Shown here: in pieces, positions 51,822-60,532 of the stretch
Layout of the letters: each line of letters begins with the position of its first letter
How positions within the stretch are numbered: the stretch's first letter is position 1
Assembly (NCBI RefSeq): GCF_003952465.1
Contig: NZ_CP034448.1
Location: 4,503,001-4,567,000 of the forward strand
Direction: 5' to 3'
Length of the DNA: 64,000 nt
Source of the DNA: Mesorhizobium sp. M1B.F.Ca.ET.045.04.1.1
GTDB lineage: Bacteria; Pseudomonadota; Alphaproteobacteria; Rhizobiales; Rhizobiaceae
Translations under genes and position numbers: made by a program
Notes under the pieces: model-generated
The model's database searches: none
Seen by the model: the letters and a program-made list of their open reading frames with translations, nothing else
What the model was told of the DNA's origin: nothing

Positions 51822-52805
51822 ATGAACATGGCCCAGAACATCGCAACCGGCCTCGACCGTATCTTCACAATGGAAGTCGTGCGCGTCACCGAACGGGCCG
51901 CGGTCGCCGCCGCGAGGCTGCGCGGTCGCGGTGACGAGAAGGCCGCCGACCAGGTCGCGGTCGATGCCATGCGCCAGGAGCTCAACCGGCTCGCCATCAA
52001 GGGCACCGTGGTGATCGGCGAGGGCGAGCGCGACGAGGCGCCGATGCTCTATATCGGCGAAGAGGTCGGCACCGGCAAAGGTCCCGCCGTCGACATTGCG
52101 CTCGATCCGCTCGAAGGCACGACGATCTGCGCCAAGAACCTGCCCAATGCGCTCGCCGTCATCGCCATCGCGGAAAAAGGCAGCCTGCTGTTCGCGCCCG
52201 ACGTCTACATGGACAAGATCGCCATCGGTCCGGGCTATGCCGAGGGGATCATCGACATCGATGCGCCGCCGGTCGAGAACATCGCCAACCTCGCCAAGGC
52301 CAAGGGCGTCGCGGTGTCCGACATCACCGCCTGCATCCTCGACCGGCCGCGCCACACCAAGCTGATCGACGCCGTGCGCGCCACTGGTGCAGCGATCCGG
52401 CTGATCGGCGACGGCGACGTCGCAGGCGTCATTCACACCACCGATCCGGACGAGACCGGCATCGACATCTATCTCGGCACCGGCGGCGCGCCGGAAGGGG
52501 TGCTGGCCGCGGCGGCGCTCCGCTGCACCGGTGGGCAGATGCAGGGCCGGCTGATCCTCGATACGCCGGAGAAGGTGGCGCGGGCCGAAAAGATGGGCAT
52601 TTCGGATCCTAAGCGGGTCTATCGCGCGCAGGACATGGCACGCGGCGACGTCCTGTTTGCGGCAACCGGTGTCACCGACGGCAATTTGCTCGACGGGGTG
52701 AAGTTCGGCCGCACCTTCATTACCACCCACACCATCGTTCTGCGCTCGTCTTCGCGCACCGTGCGCGAGATCAAGGCGCGTCACCAGGATCTGGAAAAAT
52801 TTTGA
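51822..52805 (+). CDS. glpX: Class II fructose-1,6-bisphosphatase
   Basis: A 327-aa gluconeogenic enzyme. The metal and substrate site runs through GTVVIGEGERDEAPML and the metal-binding Asp/Glu pair of DPLEGTTICAKN, with the later HTTDPDETGID and LGTGGAPEGVLAAAA. The start at 51822 fits GlpX length; ATG at 51828 is possible. It follows hom and precedes recJ, an order also seen in other rhizobia. A GCAATTCC-type repeat comes after it. Confidence 0.96.
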   Translation: MNMAQNIATGLDRIFTMEVVRVTERAAVAAARLRGRGDEKAADQVAVDAMRQELNRLAIKGTVVIGEGERDEAPMLYIGEEVGTGKGPAVDIALDPLEGTTICAKNLPNALAVIAIAEKGSLLFAPDVYMDKIAIGPGYAEGIIDIDAPPVENIANLAKAKGVAVSDITACILDRPRHTKLIDAVRATGAAIRLIGDGDVAGVIHTTDPDETGIDIYLGTGGAPEGVLAAAALRCTGGQMQGRLILDTPEKVARAEKMGISDPKRVYRAQDMARGDVLFAATGVTDGNLLDGVKFGRTFITTHTIVLRSSSRTVREIKARHQDLEKF

Positions 52806-52831
52806 TTCCGTGCAGCGTGGGCCCCTTCGAC

Positions 52832-52874
52832 GCAATTGCGGACGGAAAACCGTTCCACAGTTTCCTTTAGTTGC
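52832..52874. repeat. RIME-like palindromic element, GCAATTCC type (inverted)
   Basis: gcaattgcggacggaaaacc then gttccacagtttcct and ttgc. It is the reverse complement of the 54728-54772 family with a few changes. It lies between glpX and recJ. Confidence 0.6.
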
Positions 52875-52929
52875 CCGCTTTCCTGGAATTGCTACCGCCG
52901 TCGCATATTGATATCTGCCAAGGGATGAT

Positions 52930-54727
52930 GTGCGGACGGCGCCTCGCGTGACGGGCGAAAGACGGTTCTTCCTCGATGTCAGGCAGTCGGCGACCGGTGT
53001 CTCCTGGGAGCATCGGCTGACCGAGCGGCAGGACATGGCTGCCTTGGCCATCGCGCAGGGCCATGGGGTGCCGGACATCGTCGCGCGGGTGCTCGCCGGG
53101 CGCGGCGTGACGGTCGAGCAGACCGAGCGCTTCCTCGATCCGACCATCCGCGAGCTTTTGCCGAATCCTGCCTCGCTGACCGACATGGAAAAGGCGGCGG
53201 CGCGGCTGGCGGATGCAATCGTGGCCGGCGAAAAGGTGGCGATCTTCGGCGACTACGATGTCGACGGCGCGGCTTCGTCGGCGCTGCTGAAGCGCTTTCT
53301 TGCGCATTTCTCGGTGCCGTCCGAAATCTATATTCCGGATCGCATCTTCGAAGGCTACGGCCCCAATCCGGAAGCCATGCGCGAGCTGATCTCACGCGGC
53401 GCGAAGCTTATCGTCACGGTCGACTGCGGCACCAACAGCGCCGCATCGGTCGAGGCGGCCAGAGAAGCCGGCGCGCCGATGTCGTGGTGCTCGACCATCA
53501 CCAGGTCGGCGGCGCGCTGCCGGCGGCGGCCGATGCGGTGGTCAATCCGAACCGGGAGGACGACCTTTCGGGGCAGGGGTATCTTTGCGCCGCCGGCGTG
53601 GTTTTCCTCTGCCTGGTGCAGACGGCGAAGGTGCTGCGCGAGAAGTTGCGAACGCCGCGCCGGGTCGCTGCTCGACCTGGTCGCGCGGCGCGGTGTGCGA
53701 CGTGGTGCCGCTTACCCGGGCGTGAACCCGCGCTTTCGTGGTCAAGGGGCTGCAGGTAGCGCGCCAGCAGAAGAACGAGGGGCTGGCGGCCCTGGCGCGG
53801 GTCTCGCGCATCGGCGAGCCGATCGATACCTTCCATCTCGCCTATCTGATCGGGCCGCGCATCAATGCCGGCGGGCGCATTGGCGATGCCGCGCTTGGCA
53901 GCCGGCTTTTGGCCACCGACGATCCAGTCGAGGCCGCAAGCATTGCCGAGACGCTCGACCGCCTCAACCAGGAACGGCAGCAGATGGAAATGGAGATGCT
54001 GGCGCAGGCGCGCGCCGAAGCCGATGCCGAGCTTGCCGGCGGCAACGGTCCGGCCATCGTCGTCACAGCCAGCAACAGCTGGCACCCGGGCATCGTCGGG
54101 CTCTTGGCCTCGCGGCTCAAGGAGCATGCGCGCCGCCCGGCTTTCGCGATTGCCTTCAACGCCAACGGCATCGGCACCGGCTCGGGGCGCTCGGTCTCCG
54201 GTTTCGATCTCGGCCGGCTGGTGCGCGAGGCGGCCGAGGCCGGGCTGATCGTCAAGGGCGGCGGCCACGGCATGGCGGCGGGCATCACCGTCGAGCGGGC
54301 CAAGCTCGGCGCGCTCAGAGCCTTCTTCGAGGAACGCGCAGCGGCGGACGTGTTCCGGCTGCAAAGCGAGGAGAGCTTGGCGATCGACGGCGCTTTAGCC
54401 GCCGAGGGCGCGACGCTTTCCCTTCTCGACGCGCTGGAGAAAGCCGGCCCGTTCGGCGCCGGGCACATCGCGCCGGTGTTCGTGCTGCCGCGCCACCGGC
54501 TCACCGACGCGCGGCCGATCGGCACCAACCACATCCGCGCCGACCTGCAGTCGCAAAGCGGCGGCAATCTCCAGGCGATCGCATTCCGCGCCGTCGACAC
54601 CGCGCTCGGCGAATTCCTGTTCAAGAACAGGGGAAAGACCGTGCATGTCGCCGGTTCGCTGTCGGGCAATTACTGGAACGGCAACCGGACGGTGCAATTC
54701 CGCATCACGGATGCCGCGGTTGCTTGA
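52930..54727 (+). pseudogene. recJ: Single-stranded-DNA exonuclease RecJ, frameshifted
   Basis: A RecJ-type gene of about 600 codons. Intact parts are the start (frame of 52930, with IFGDYDVDGAASSALL), the DHH-motif segment VLDHHQVGGALP in a second frame (from 53484), and the rest from 53738 in a third frame, with the DHHA1 region GGGHGMAAGITVE and an intact C-terminus (VQFRITDAAVA). Five small indels of one or two bases lie within 53471-53728. Outside that 260-bp stretch the gene is clean, so this is either recent inactivation or local sequence error. Confidence 0.85.
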
Positions 54728-54772
54728 AGCAATTCCAGGAAAAGTGTGAAGCGGTTTTCCGTCCGGAATTGC
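54728..54772. repeat. RIME-like palindromic element, GCAATTCC type
   Basis: gcaattcc ... ggaattgc around the core aaaagtgtgaagcggttttc. It lies between recJ and the convergent patatin gene. Confidence 0.75.
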
Positions 54773-54783
54773 GCAAAGGAAAC

Positions 54784-55755
54784 TCAGGCGAGCACCGTCT
54801 GCAGCCGCGTCAATTCACTGATCTGAGACATCGTTGCCTGATAGCCGAGGCGGATCGCCTCGTCGGCGCGGTGGAACTCGGTCAGGCCGATATGGCTGAG
54901 CTTCGGCTGCAGCGACATATCAGGCGGATCGCCGGCAAGCCTGGCGCGCGAAATCCGGTCCTGGATGATGTTGAAGGCCTCGACCATGACGCCGGTAATG
55001 CCGAGGCGCGTCTGGTGCGGCTGGTGCTGAGGGTTAACCTGGCCGGGACGCGGCGCGTCGCTCTCGATGACGAGCTCGCCCGCGCTGTGCTTGATGACCG
55101 CGGCACGGCCGAACAGGTCGTAGTGGAGGTTGACGGCCACGACGAGCGGCTGCTCGTAGGCACGGCAGACCGACACCGGCACCGGATTGACCAACGCGCC
55201 ATCGACCAGCATGCGGCCGTTGCAGTTCACGGGCGAGAAGACGCCGGGCAGCGCATAGGACGCGCGCATGGCGGTGATCAGCGAGCCGTTCGACAGCCAG
55301 ATTTCGTGGCCGGTGCGGATTTCGGAAGCGACGGCGACGAACGGCTTCGACAGGTCCTCGAAACGAATACCGTCCACGTGCTCACGCAGACGCGCATCGA
55401 GCTTCATACCGCCGAACAGGCCGCTGCCACGCAGATTGAGATCGAGAAGCCCGAAGATGCGGCGCTTGGTCAGGCTCCTGGCGAATTCCTCCAGCTCGTC
55501 CAGCTTGCCGGCAAGATAGCAGCCGCCAACGAGCGCGCCGATCGAGGTGCCGGCGATCATCGACACTTCGATGCCGGCTTCGTCCAGCGCGCGCAGCACG
55601 CCGATATGGGCCCAGCCGCGGGCACAGCCGCCGCCGAGCGCCAGGGAAATGCCCGCCTTCTTCGCCGACTTCGGGTTGGGCACACCGCCGGACGATGCAG
55701 GGCCGTTGGCTTCCTGAACGTCAGGTTTGCTGCGCAATGACGCCCATTCGAGCAT
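54784..55755 (-). CDS. Patatin-like phospholipase (RssA-type)
   Basis: A 323-aa serine hydrolase. The oxyanion loop is ALGGGCARG, the nucleophile lies in GTSIG (GxSxG) and the dyad Asp is in DGALVNP. Patatin-like enzymes hydrolyse membrane lipids. The start is ATG at 55755 or 55758; GGGGAG lies just before them. The longer frame upstream has no family support. The gene is convergent with recJ. Confidence 0.92.
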   Translation of the reverse strand: MLEWASLRSKPDVQEANGPASSGGVPNPKSAKKAGISLALGGGCARGWAHIGVLRALDEAGIEVSMIAGTSIGALVGGCYLAGKLDELEEFARSLTKRRIFGLLDLNLRGSGLFGGMKLDARLREHVDGIRFEDLSKPFVAVASEIRTGHEIWLSNGSLITAMRASYALPGVFSPVNCNGRMLVDGALVNPVPVSVCRAYEQPLVVAVNLHYDLFGRAAVIKHSAGELVIESDAPRPGQVNPQHQPHQTRLGITGVMVEAFNIIQDRISRARLAGDPPDMSLQPKLSHIGLTEFHRADEAIRLGYQATMSQISELTRLQTVLA

Positions 55756-55840
55756 CATGATCTCCCCTTGTCCCGTATCCCTTCTACCACAAGGATGTTT
55801 GAGAATAGTGAATATGAGTGGTTTGTGAATATTGAATGGT

Positions 55841-56299
55841 TCACACCGGCTTCCGATACGTCTGGTCCGCATCGAACAGCGGCTTGCTGCCATCGTCGGC
55901 AAGCGTCGCCTTGCCGTCGCTGAGCCCCACCGTCCGATAAAAGCAGGAACGTCTGCCAGTGTGACAAGTTGCGTCGTGGCCCAATACTTTGACGCTCAAC
56001 CATATCGCGTCCTGGTCACAATCCGTGCGCATCTCGACGACGTGCTGGAAATTGCCCGAGGTCTCGCCCTTCTTCCAGAGCGCATTGCGCGAACGCGACC
56101 AGTAGTGCGCGATGCCGGTTTCCAGCGTCAGCGCCAATGCCTCGGCGTTCATATGCGCGACCATCAAAAGCATGCGGTCGCCGGCGTCGGTGACGACCAC
56201 GGTAACGAGGCCGGCGGCATCGAAGCGCGGAGAAAGGACGGTGCCTTCCTCCAGCGCCTTCTTGTCTGCTGGAGCTTTGGGAAATTGCACAGCCGACAT
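55841..56299 (-). CDS. hisI: Phosphoribosyl-AMP cyclohydrolase
   Basis: A 152-aa enzyme of histidine biosynthesis, opening the adenine ring of phosphoribosyl-AMP. The metal sites are seen as CDQDAIWL and CHTGRRSCFYR, with HYWSRSRNALWKKGETSGN as the family block. Only the cyclohydrolase is present, not the fused pyrophosphohydrolase. It stands between patatin and folE on the same strand, but intervals of about 85 and 185 bp suggest separate transcription. Confidence 0.95.
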   Translation of the reverse strand: MSAVQFPKAPADKKALEEGTVLSPRFDAAGLVTVVVTDAGDRMLLMVAHMNAEALALTLETGIAHYWSRSRNALWKKGETSGNFQHVVEMRTDCDQDAIWLSVKVLGHDATCHTGRRSCFYRTVGLSDGKATLADDGSKPLFDADQTYRKPV

Positions 56300-56484
56300 C
56301 GCCGGTCCTTGTTTGATTTAAAGACGTGTTGATACTCAGGCGAGGCCGGCTTCCACATGGCGGCCTCCCGCGCTCCCGAAGCTCACATACTCTAAGTACG
56401 CTCCGCTCCGGTTCCCGGAAACCACCACTTTCGACTCAACCTGACCTGAACCTCAACCCGCCTTTGGGAGGTGATGGCCGGTGA

Positions 56485-57111
56485 TCAGCTGCGCACCATG
56501 GTGACGAAGCGCACCTGTTCCTCCGGCGTGTCCTTGAAGACGCCGGTGAAGGTCGAGGTCAGCGTGGTCGAATCCTGCTTGCGGATGCCGCGCATGGCCA
56601 TGCACATATGCTCGGCCTCGATCATGACCGCGACGCCGCGCGGGTTGAGCACGTCCTGGATGACGCCGGCGATCTGCGCCGTCATCGCTTCCTGCGTCTG
56701 CAGGCGATGCGCGAAGATGTCGACGACGCGCGCGATCTTGGACAGGCCGACAACCTTGCCGTCCGGCAGGTAGCCGACATGCGCCTTGCCGATGATCGGC
56801 ACCATGTGGTGCTCGCAATGGGAATGGAACTTGATGTCCCTGACGATCACGAGATCGTCATAGCCGGCCACTTCCTCGAAAGTGCGGCCAAGTTCTTCGG
56901 CCGGGCACATATCGTAGCCGTTGAACATCTCGCGGAAGGCCTTGGTGACACGCTTGGGCGTGTCGACAAGGCCCTCGCGATCCGGGTTGTCGCCGGTCCA
57001 GCGCAAAAGCGTGCGCACGGCGGCCTCGACCTCGGCCTCGCTCGGCCGATCCGTGACGGGCTTCTCCATATAGGAGGAAGGGGGCATGAATTTCTTGATG
57101 ACGGCATCCAT
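56485..57111 (-). CDS. folE: GTP cyclohydrolase I
   Basis: A 208-aa enzyme opening GTP to dihydroneopterin triphosphate for folate. Zn ligands are in HSHCEHHMVP and in EAEHMCMAMRG; GYLPDGKVVGLSK is the GTP-binding block. The start at 57111 matches the family; the longer frame is not supported. It is divergent from the IscU-like gene (57349), with the intergenic region between them. Confidence 0.96.
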   Translation of the reverse strand: MDAVIKKFMPPSSYMEKPVTDRPSEAEVEAAVRTLLRWTGDNPDREGLVDTPKRVTKAFREMFNGYDMCPAEELGRTFEEVAGYDDLVIVRDIKFHSHCEHHMVPIIGKAHVGYLPDGKVVGLSKIARVVDIFAHRLQTQEAMTAQIAGVIQDVLNPRGVAVMIEAEHMCMAMRGIRKQDSTTLTSTFTGVFKDTPEEQVRFVTMVRS

Positions 57112-57348
57112 AAAAGGCGTCTCCCGTAGTCCCACTCAAAGGTGGGACGAGTTGAACGGACCACGACCTTTCGGGTGAAACTCGCCCGGTTTCCAGCCCG
57201 CAAGCGGCGTGAACAGATGAGCAATGACAATGGCTTGAGGTTGCCTTGTCGATGCCCGGCTGCCAGCATTATATATGCTCGTGCAGAGCGAAAGGAAGAC
57301 GCAACAGCGGCAAAGCCTGTTCACTCGGCGGCGACGGATTGGAAAAAT

Positions 57349-57795
57349 ATGATCGACGATGTCTACAATGCGAAAATTCTGGGTTTCGCCGGAAATATCG
57401 CGCGGATCGGCCGGCTCGACCACCCCGACGCGACCGCTCGGGCGCATTCCAAATTGTGCGGCTCCACCGTCACCGTCGACTTGAAAATGGACGGCGATGT
57501 GGTGACCGATTTCGCCCATGACGTGAAGGCCTGCGCGCTCGGCCAGGCCTCCTCCTCGATCATGGCCCGGCATGTGATCGGCGCGAACGCCGATGAACTG
57601 CGCGCGGTGCGCGACATCATGCTTAAAATGCTGAAAGAAAACGGCGCGCCTCCGGAGGGCCGCTTCGCCGACCTCAAATATTTGGAGCCGGTGCGCGACT
57701 ACAAGGCGCGCCACGCCTCGACTATGCTGACCTTCGACGCGGTGGTCGACGCGATCGGCCAGATCGAGAAGAAGCGCGCCGGAGAGGCGGCTTGA
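57349..57795 (+). CDS. IscU/NifU-like Fe-S scaffold homologue lacking a third Cys
   Basis: A 148-aa protein of the IscU fold. The first two ligand positions are KLCGS (C37) and KACALG (C62). The third, HCS in IscU, reads RHAS (A123), and the Asp after the first Cys (CGD) is Ser. It is therefore not a standard scaffold, though iron binding with other ligands is possible. The start at 57349 gives the conserved YNAKILGFAGNI; the longer frame adds about 69 poor residues. Its neighbours are folE and hisI. Confidence 0.85.
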   Translation: MIDDVYNAKILGFAGNIARIGRLDHPDATARAHSKLCGSTVTVDLKMDGDVVTDFAHDVKACALGQASSSIMARHVIGANADELRAVRDIMLKMLKENGAPPEGRFADLKYLEPVRDYKARHASTMLTFDAVVDAIGQIEKKRAGEAA

Positions 57796-57805
57796 TCACA
57801 AGCGC

Positions 57806-58711
57806 CTAAATCGCTCCCCTTGTCGCGGCGAACTCGCCTCTTATCCAGTCGGCAAAAGCCGTGGCCGGCTCGGAAAGATCCTGCAAATTTCTCGCCACCA
57901 GCCAGTAGGCGCCCGACGCGACGTCGATGTCGAACGGCTTGACCAGCGCGCCGGAGGCGAGTTCGTCGCCGATCTGCAAGAGATCGCCGAGCGCCACGCC
58001 ATGCCCGAGCAATGCCGCCTGCTTCGAGAGCGAAGCGTCGGCGAGCATCGGGCCGCGCGCGGGCACCGCGTCGGCCGGCACGCCGGCCGCTTCGAACCAG
58101 CGCGCCCAGCCCTGGCGGTTTTCCTCATGCAACAGCGTGTAGTGGCGAAGGTCGACCGGCTTCTCCAGGGGAGGGCCGGATGCCAGCAGCGCCGGCGACA
58201 GGACGGGTGAATCGACGGTCGAGGCCAGGCGCTCGGCATCGCTGCGCGGCCACGAGGTCGCGCGCGGGCTGAAGCGCAAGGCAAGCTCAGGCTGGTCGCT
58301 GCGGAACTCGATCAATCTCGGATCGACGTCCAGGGAGACATCGATATCGGGACGCAACTGGCGAAAGCGGTTGAGCCGCGGCACCAGCCATACCGCGGCA
58401 AGCGAGGGTTCGACGCTAACGCGCACCATCGACTGCGCCGGCGTGGTCGCCAGTTCCGACAGCACCCGGTCGATGTCGTCGAAGCTCCTCACTAGTTGGT
58501 CGAGCAGCCGGCGGCCGGCATCGGTCAGTTCGACGCGGCGATGGAGGCGGAGAAACAGCGGCTGACGGAGGAAGGCTTCGAGTTCCCTGATCTGCCGGCT
58601 TATCGCAGCCTGCGAGACATAGAGCTCCTCGGCCGCGCGGCTGAAGCTCAAGTGCCGGCCGGCGGTTTCGAAGCTTCTCAGCGCCGTCAATGGCAGCCGG
58701 CCACGCTTCAT
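57806..58711 (-). CDS. LysR-type transcriptional regulator (GcvA-like)
   Basis: A 301-aa protein. The N-terminal helix-turn-helix PLTALRSFETAGRHLSFSRAAEELYVSQAAISRQIREL is typical of the GcvA/AmpR branch, followed by a substrate-binding domain. The stop is 10 bp from the convergent IscU-like gene. It is divergent from a small open frame (58806), with the control region 58712-58805 between. The inducer is unknown; the class D beta-lactamase 0.8 kb away would be a speculative target. Confidence 0.93.
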   Translation of the reverse strand: MKRGRLPLTALRSFETAGRHLSFSRAAEELYVSQAAISRQIRELEAFLRQPLFLRLHRRVELTDAGRRLLDQLVRSFDDIDRVLSELATTPAQSMVRVSVEPSLAAVWLVPRLNRFRQLRPDIDVSLDVDPRLIEFRSDQPELALRFSPRATSWPRSDAERLASTVDSPVLSPALLASGPPLEKPVDLRHYTLLHEENRQGWARWFEAAGVPADAVPARGPMLADASLSKQAALLGHGVALGDLLQIGDELASGALVKPFDIDVASGAYWLVARNLQDLSEPATAFADWIRGEFAATRGAI

Positions 58712-58805
58712 TCTCGCATAACCTCAAGTTATCCGATGCGGAAATTATACTCGTTTGAGGACGAAGGCCAGCGGCAGTCTAATCGGTGCCCAAAGGAGCA
58801 CTGCC

Positions 58806-58967
58806 ATGAATCAGTTCCTGGCCATTTTGAACGACGTCATGCGGATCGCCACCTTTCAGTGGCGTGGCGAAGCCTCGCGCAGCCGCTGTTGCCATGATCA
58901 TTCAGATGCTTCCTTGCATCATGCACCGTGGACCGACAGGCATCCCATCCGTCGCACCAGGCCATGA
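58806..58967 (+). CDS. Possible small hypothetical protein beside the LysR gene
   Basis: A 53-aa frame with AAAGGAG 7 bp upstream of its ATG. The first 20 residues are a hydrophobic/amphipathic MNQFLAILNDVMRIATF stretch and the rest is Arg/His-rich. Start quality is good, but the C-terminal half looks like random GC-rich reading. It may be a genuine short gene or the 5' end of a decayed one. Confidence 0.35.
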   Translation: MNQFLAILNDVMRIATFQWRGEASRSRCCHDHSDASLHHAPWTDRHPIRRTRP

Positions 58968-59061
58968 TGGCAAAAGAACATTGCGTTCCCCGCCTGAAGC
59001 CCACATCTATCGCGCAGCGAAACACTGCGGAGCAGATTGGTTGGCTGACCACCATGGGCAT

Positions 59062-59415
59062 ATGCACAGCGCCCGGCGTATCCAGCGCGGGCGTAACTGG
59101 CCGGGACCTTGGCGCAAGACGCCGGGCCGTCTACTCGGCACGTCGCTCGTGCGTCTCTACCAGTTGACGCTTTCCGGCTTCGTCGGCAACAATTGCCGGC
59201 ACCTGCCGACCTGCTCCGAATACGCGCATGAAGCGATCGCCCGCCATGGCCTGTGGGCCGGCGGCTGGATGGCGCTGTTCCGGGTTTCGCGCTGCGGGCC
59301 TTTCGGGACGCATGGCATCGACCGGGTGCCGGAGACGCTTGCGGCGCGCTATGTCTGGTTCATGCCGTGGCGCTACTGGCGGATCGGCAGGAAAAGCCGT
59401 GAGGCCGACGGCTGA
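59062..59415 (+). CDS. yidD: Membrane protein insertion efficiency factor YidD
   Basis: A 117-aa basic protein of the YidD family, thought to help YidC insert membrane proteins. The core LVRLYQLTLSGFVGNNCRHLPTCSEYA contains both conserved cysteines, followed by HGLWAGGWMALFRVSRCGPF and the late HGIDRVPETL. The start is uncertain; ATG at 59062 gives an N-terminus of usual size. In most bacteria yidD sits with rnpA and yidC; here it stands alone. Confidence 0.9.
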   Translation: MHSARRIQRGRNWPGPWRKTPGRLLGTSLVRLYQLTLSGFVGNNCRHLPTCSEYAHEAIARHGLWAGGWMALFRVSRCGPFGTHGIDRVPETLAARYVWFMPWRYWRIGRKSREADG

Positions 59416-59557
59416 TCGCATCGGCGTTTTCGCGGGCTTCGTTTACGATCCGGTAGGGTTAACGACAGCCTGCACAAACTCTGCGAATTTGAGACAAAAT
59501 CGAGACAAGACGCCTCGCTAAGCCGCTCTCCGCAATTCCTTCCAAGAGTGAGCTTCG

Positions 59558-60367
59558 ATGCGCCAGATGGACCGCTACCCCTTCTTTATCGCCGTTATTC
59601 TGTTCCTTCTGGCTTGGATGCTCGGCCTGCCGATGCGGGCGCAATCGGCACCGCTCGAGGACATCCACTGCACGCTGATCCAGGATGCGACGAGCGGCGC
59701 GACGCTTTACCAGGATGGTGTGTGCGACCAGCGCGTCAGCCCGGCGTCCACCTTCAAGGTGCCTCTGGCGCTGATCGGCTATGATGCCGGAATCCTGAGC
59801 GACCAGCACACGCCGAGCTGGGACTACAAGCCCGAGTTCAACGCCGTGAAGCGCGATCGGAAAACCGTCGATCCGACGATCTGGGAACGCGATTCCATCA
59901 TCTGGTATTCGCGCGAGATCACACGCCGGCTCGGCTCGAAAAGCTTCGCCGGCTATGTTGCGAAATTCGGTTACGGCAATGCGAATGTCTCAGGCAGCGC
60001 CGGCAAGAATGACGGCCTGACCAATTCCTGGGTGGACTCCTCGCTCGAAATCTCGCCCGTCGAGCAGACGGCGTTCCTGCGCCGGCTGCTTGCCGGCAAA
60101 ATGCCGGTTTCGGCCAAGGCGCATGAGATGACAAAAGCGATCATCCCAACCTTCGAGGCGGGGGACTGGACCGTGCAGGGCAAGACCGGCAGCACGGCGC
60201 TCGACAAGAACAAGCGGTCACTCGGCTGGTTCGTCGGCTGGGCCGAGAAGGATGGTCGCCGCATCGTGTTCGCCCGGCTGGTTGTCGACGCCAAGCGCGG
60301 CGACATGCCGAAGGGCCTGGCGACGCGGGCGGCGTTCTTGAAGGACCTGCCCGGCCTCATCAAATAG
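59558..60367 (+). CDS. Class D (OXA-type) beta-lactamase
   Basis: A 269-aa secreted serine hydrolase with an N-terminal hydrophobic signal (FFIAVILFLLAWMLGLP). Active-site motifs are STFK (residues 64-67, Ser64 and Lys67), a second motif in the DSIIWYS stretch (residues 112-118), YGN (139-141) and KTG (209-211). All OXA hallmarks are therefore present and an active penicillin-hydrolysing enzyme is expected. Two cysteines (38, 56) may form a disulfide. There are no mobile element signs around it, so it appears to be chromosomal and intrinsic. Confidence 0.92.
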   Translation: MRQMDRYPFFIAVILFLLAWMLGLPMRAQSAPLEDIHCTLIQDATSGATLYQDGVCDQRVSPASTFKVPLALIGYDAGILSDQHTPSWDYKPEFNAVKRDRKTVDPTIWERDSIIWYSREITRRLGSKSFAGYVAKFGYGNANVSGSAGKNDGLTNSWVDSSLEISPVEQTAFLRRLLAGKMPVSAKAHEMTKAIIPTFEAGDWTVQGKTGSTALDKNKRSLGWFVGWAEKDGRRIVFARLVVDAKRGDMPKGLATRAAFLKDLPGLIK

Positions 60368-60532
60368 AACGGCTTGCGGCTTTACGGCGGCGGAAACTCC
60401 TCATAAAAGACTGCCGCCGGCCAGCGCCCATGTGATAGGCGCCTCCGGCCAACCTCTGCATGCTCCAGCGCATTCCCGCGACATGCATTTCACCACCCGC
60501 GCTCGTTTGCGGGACTGGATAGGAGAACTCTG

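Noticed and set aside
53484..53759. Separate short gene in the middle of recJ.
   Set aside because: Its sequence is the expected RecJ DHH segment in a shifted frame, so it is part of the broken gene.
54728..55740. The open frame of 936 codons from 52930 continuing past recJ.
   Set aside because: Beyond the first frameshift it reads through recJ and the antisense of the patatin gene; it is not one protein.
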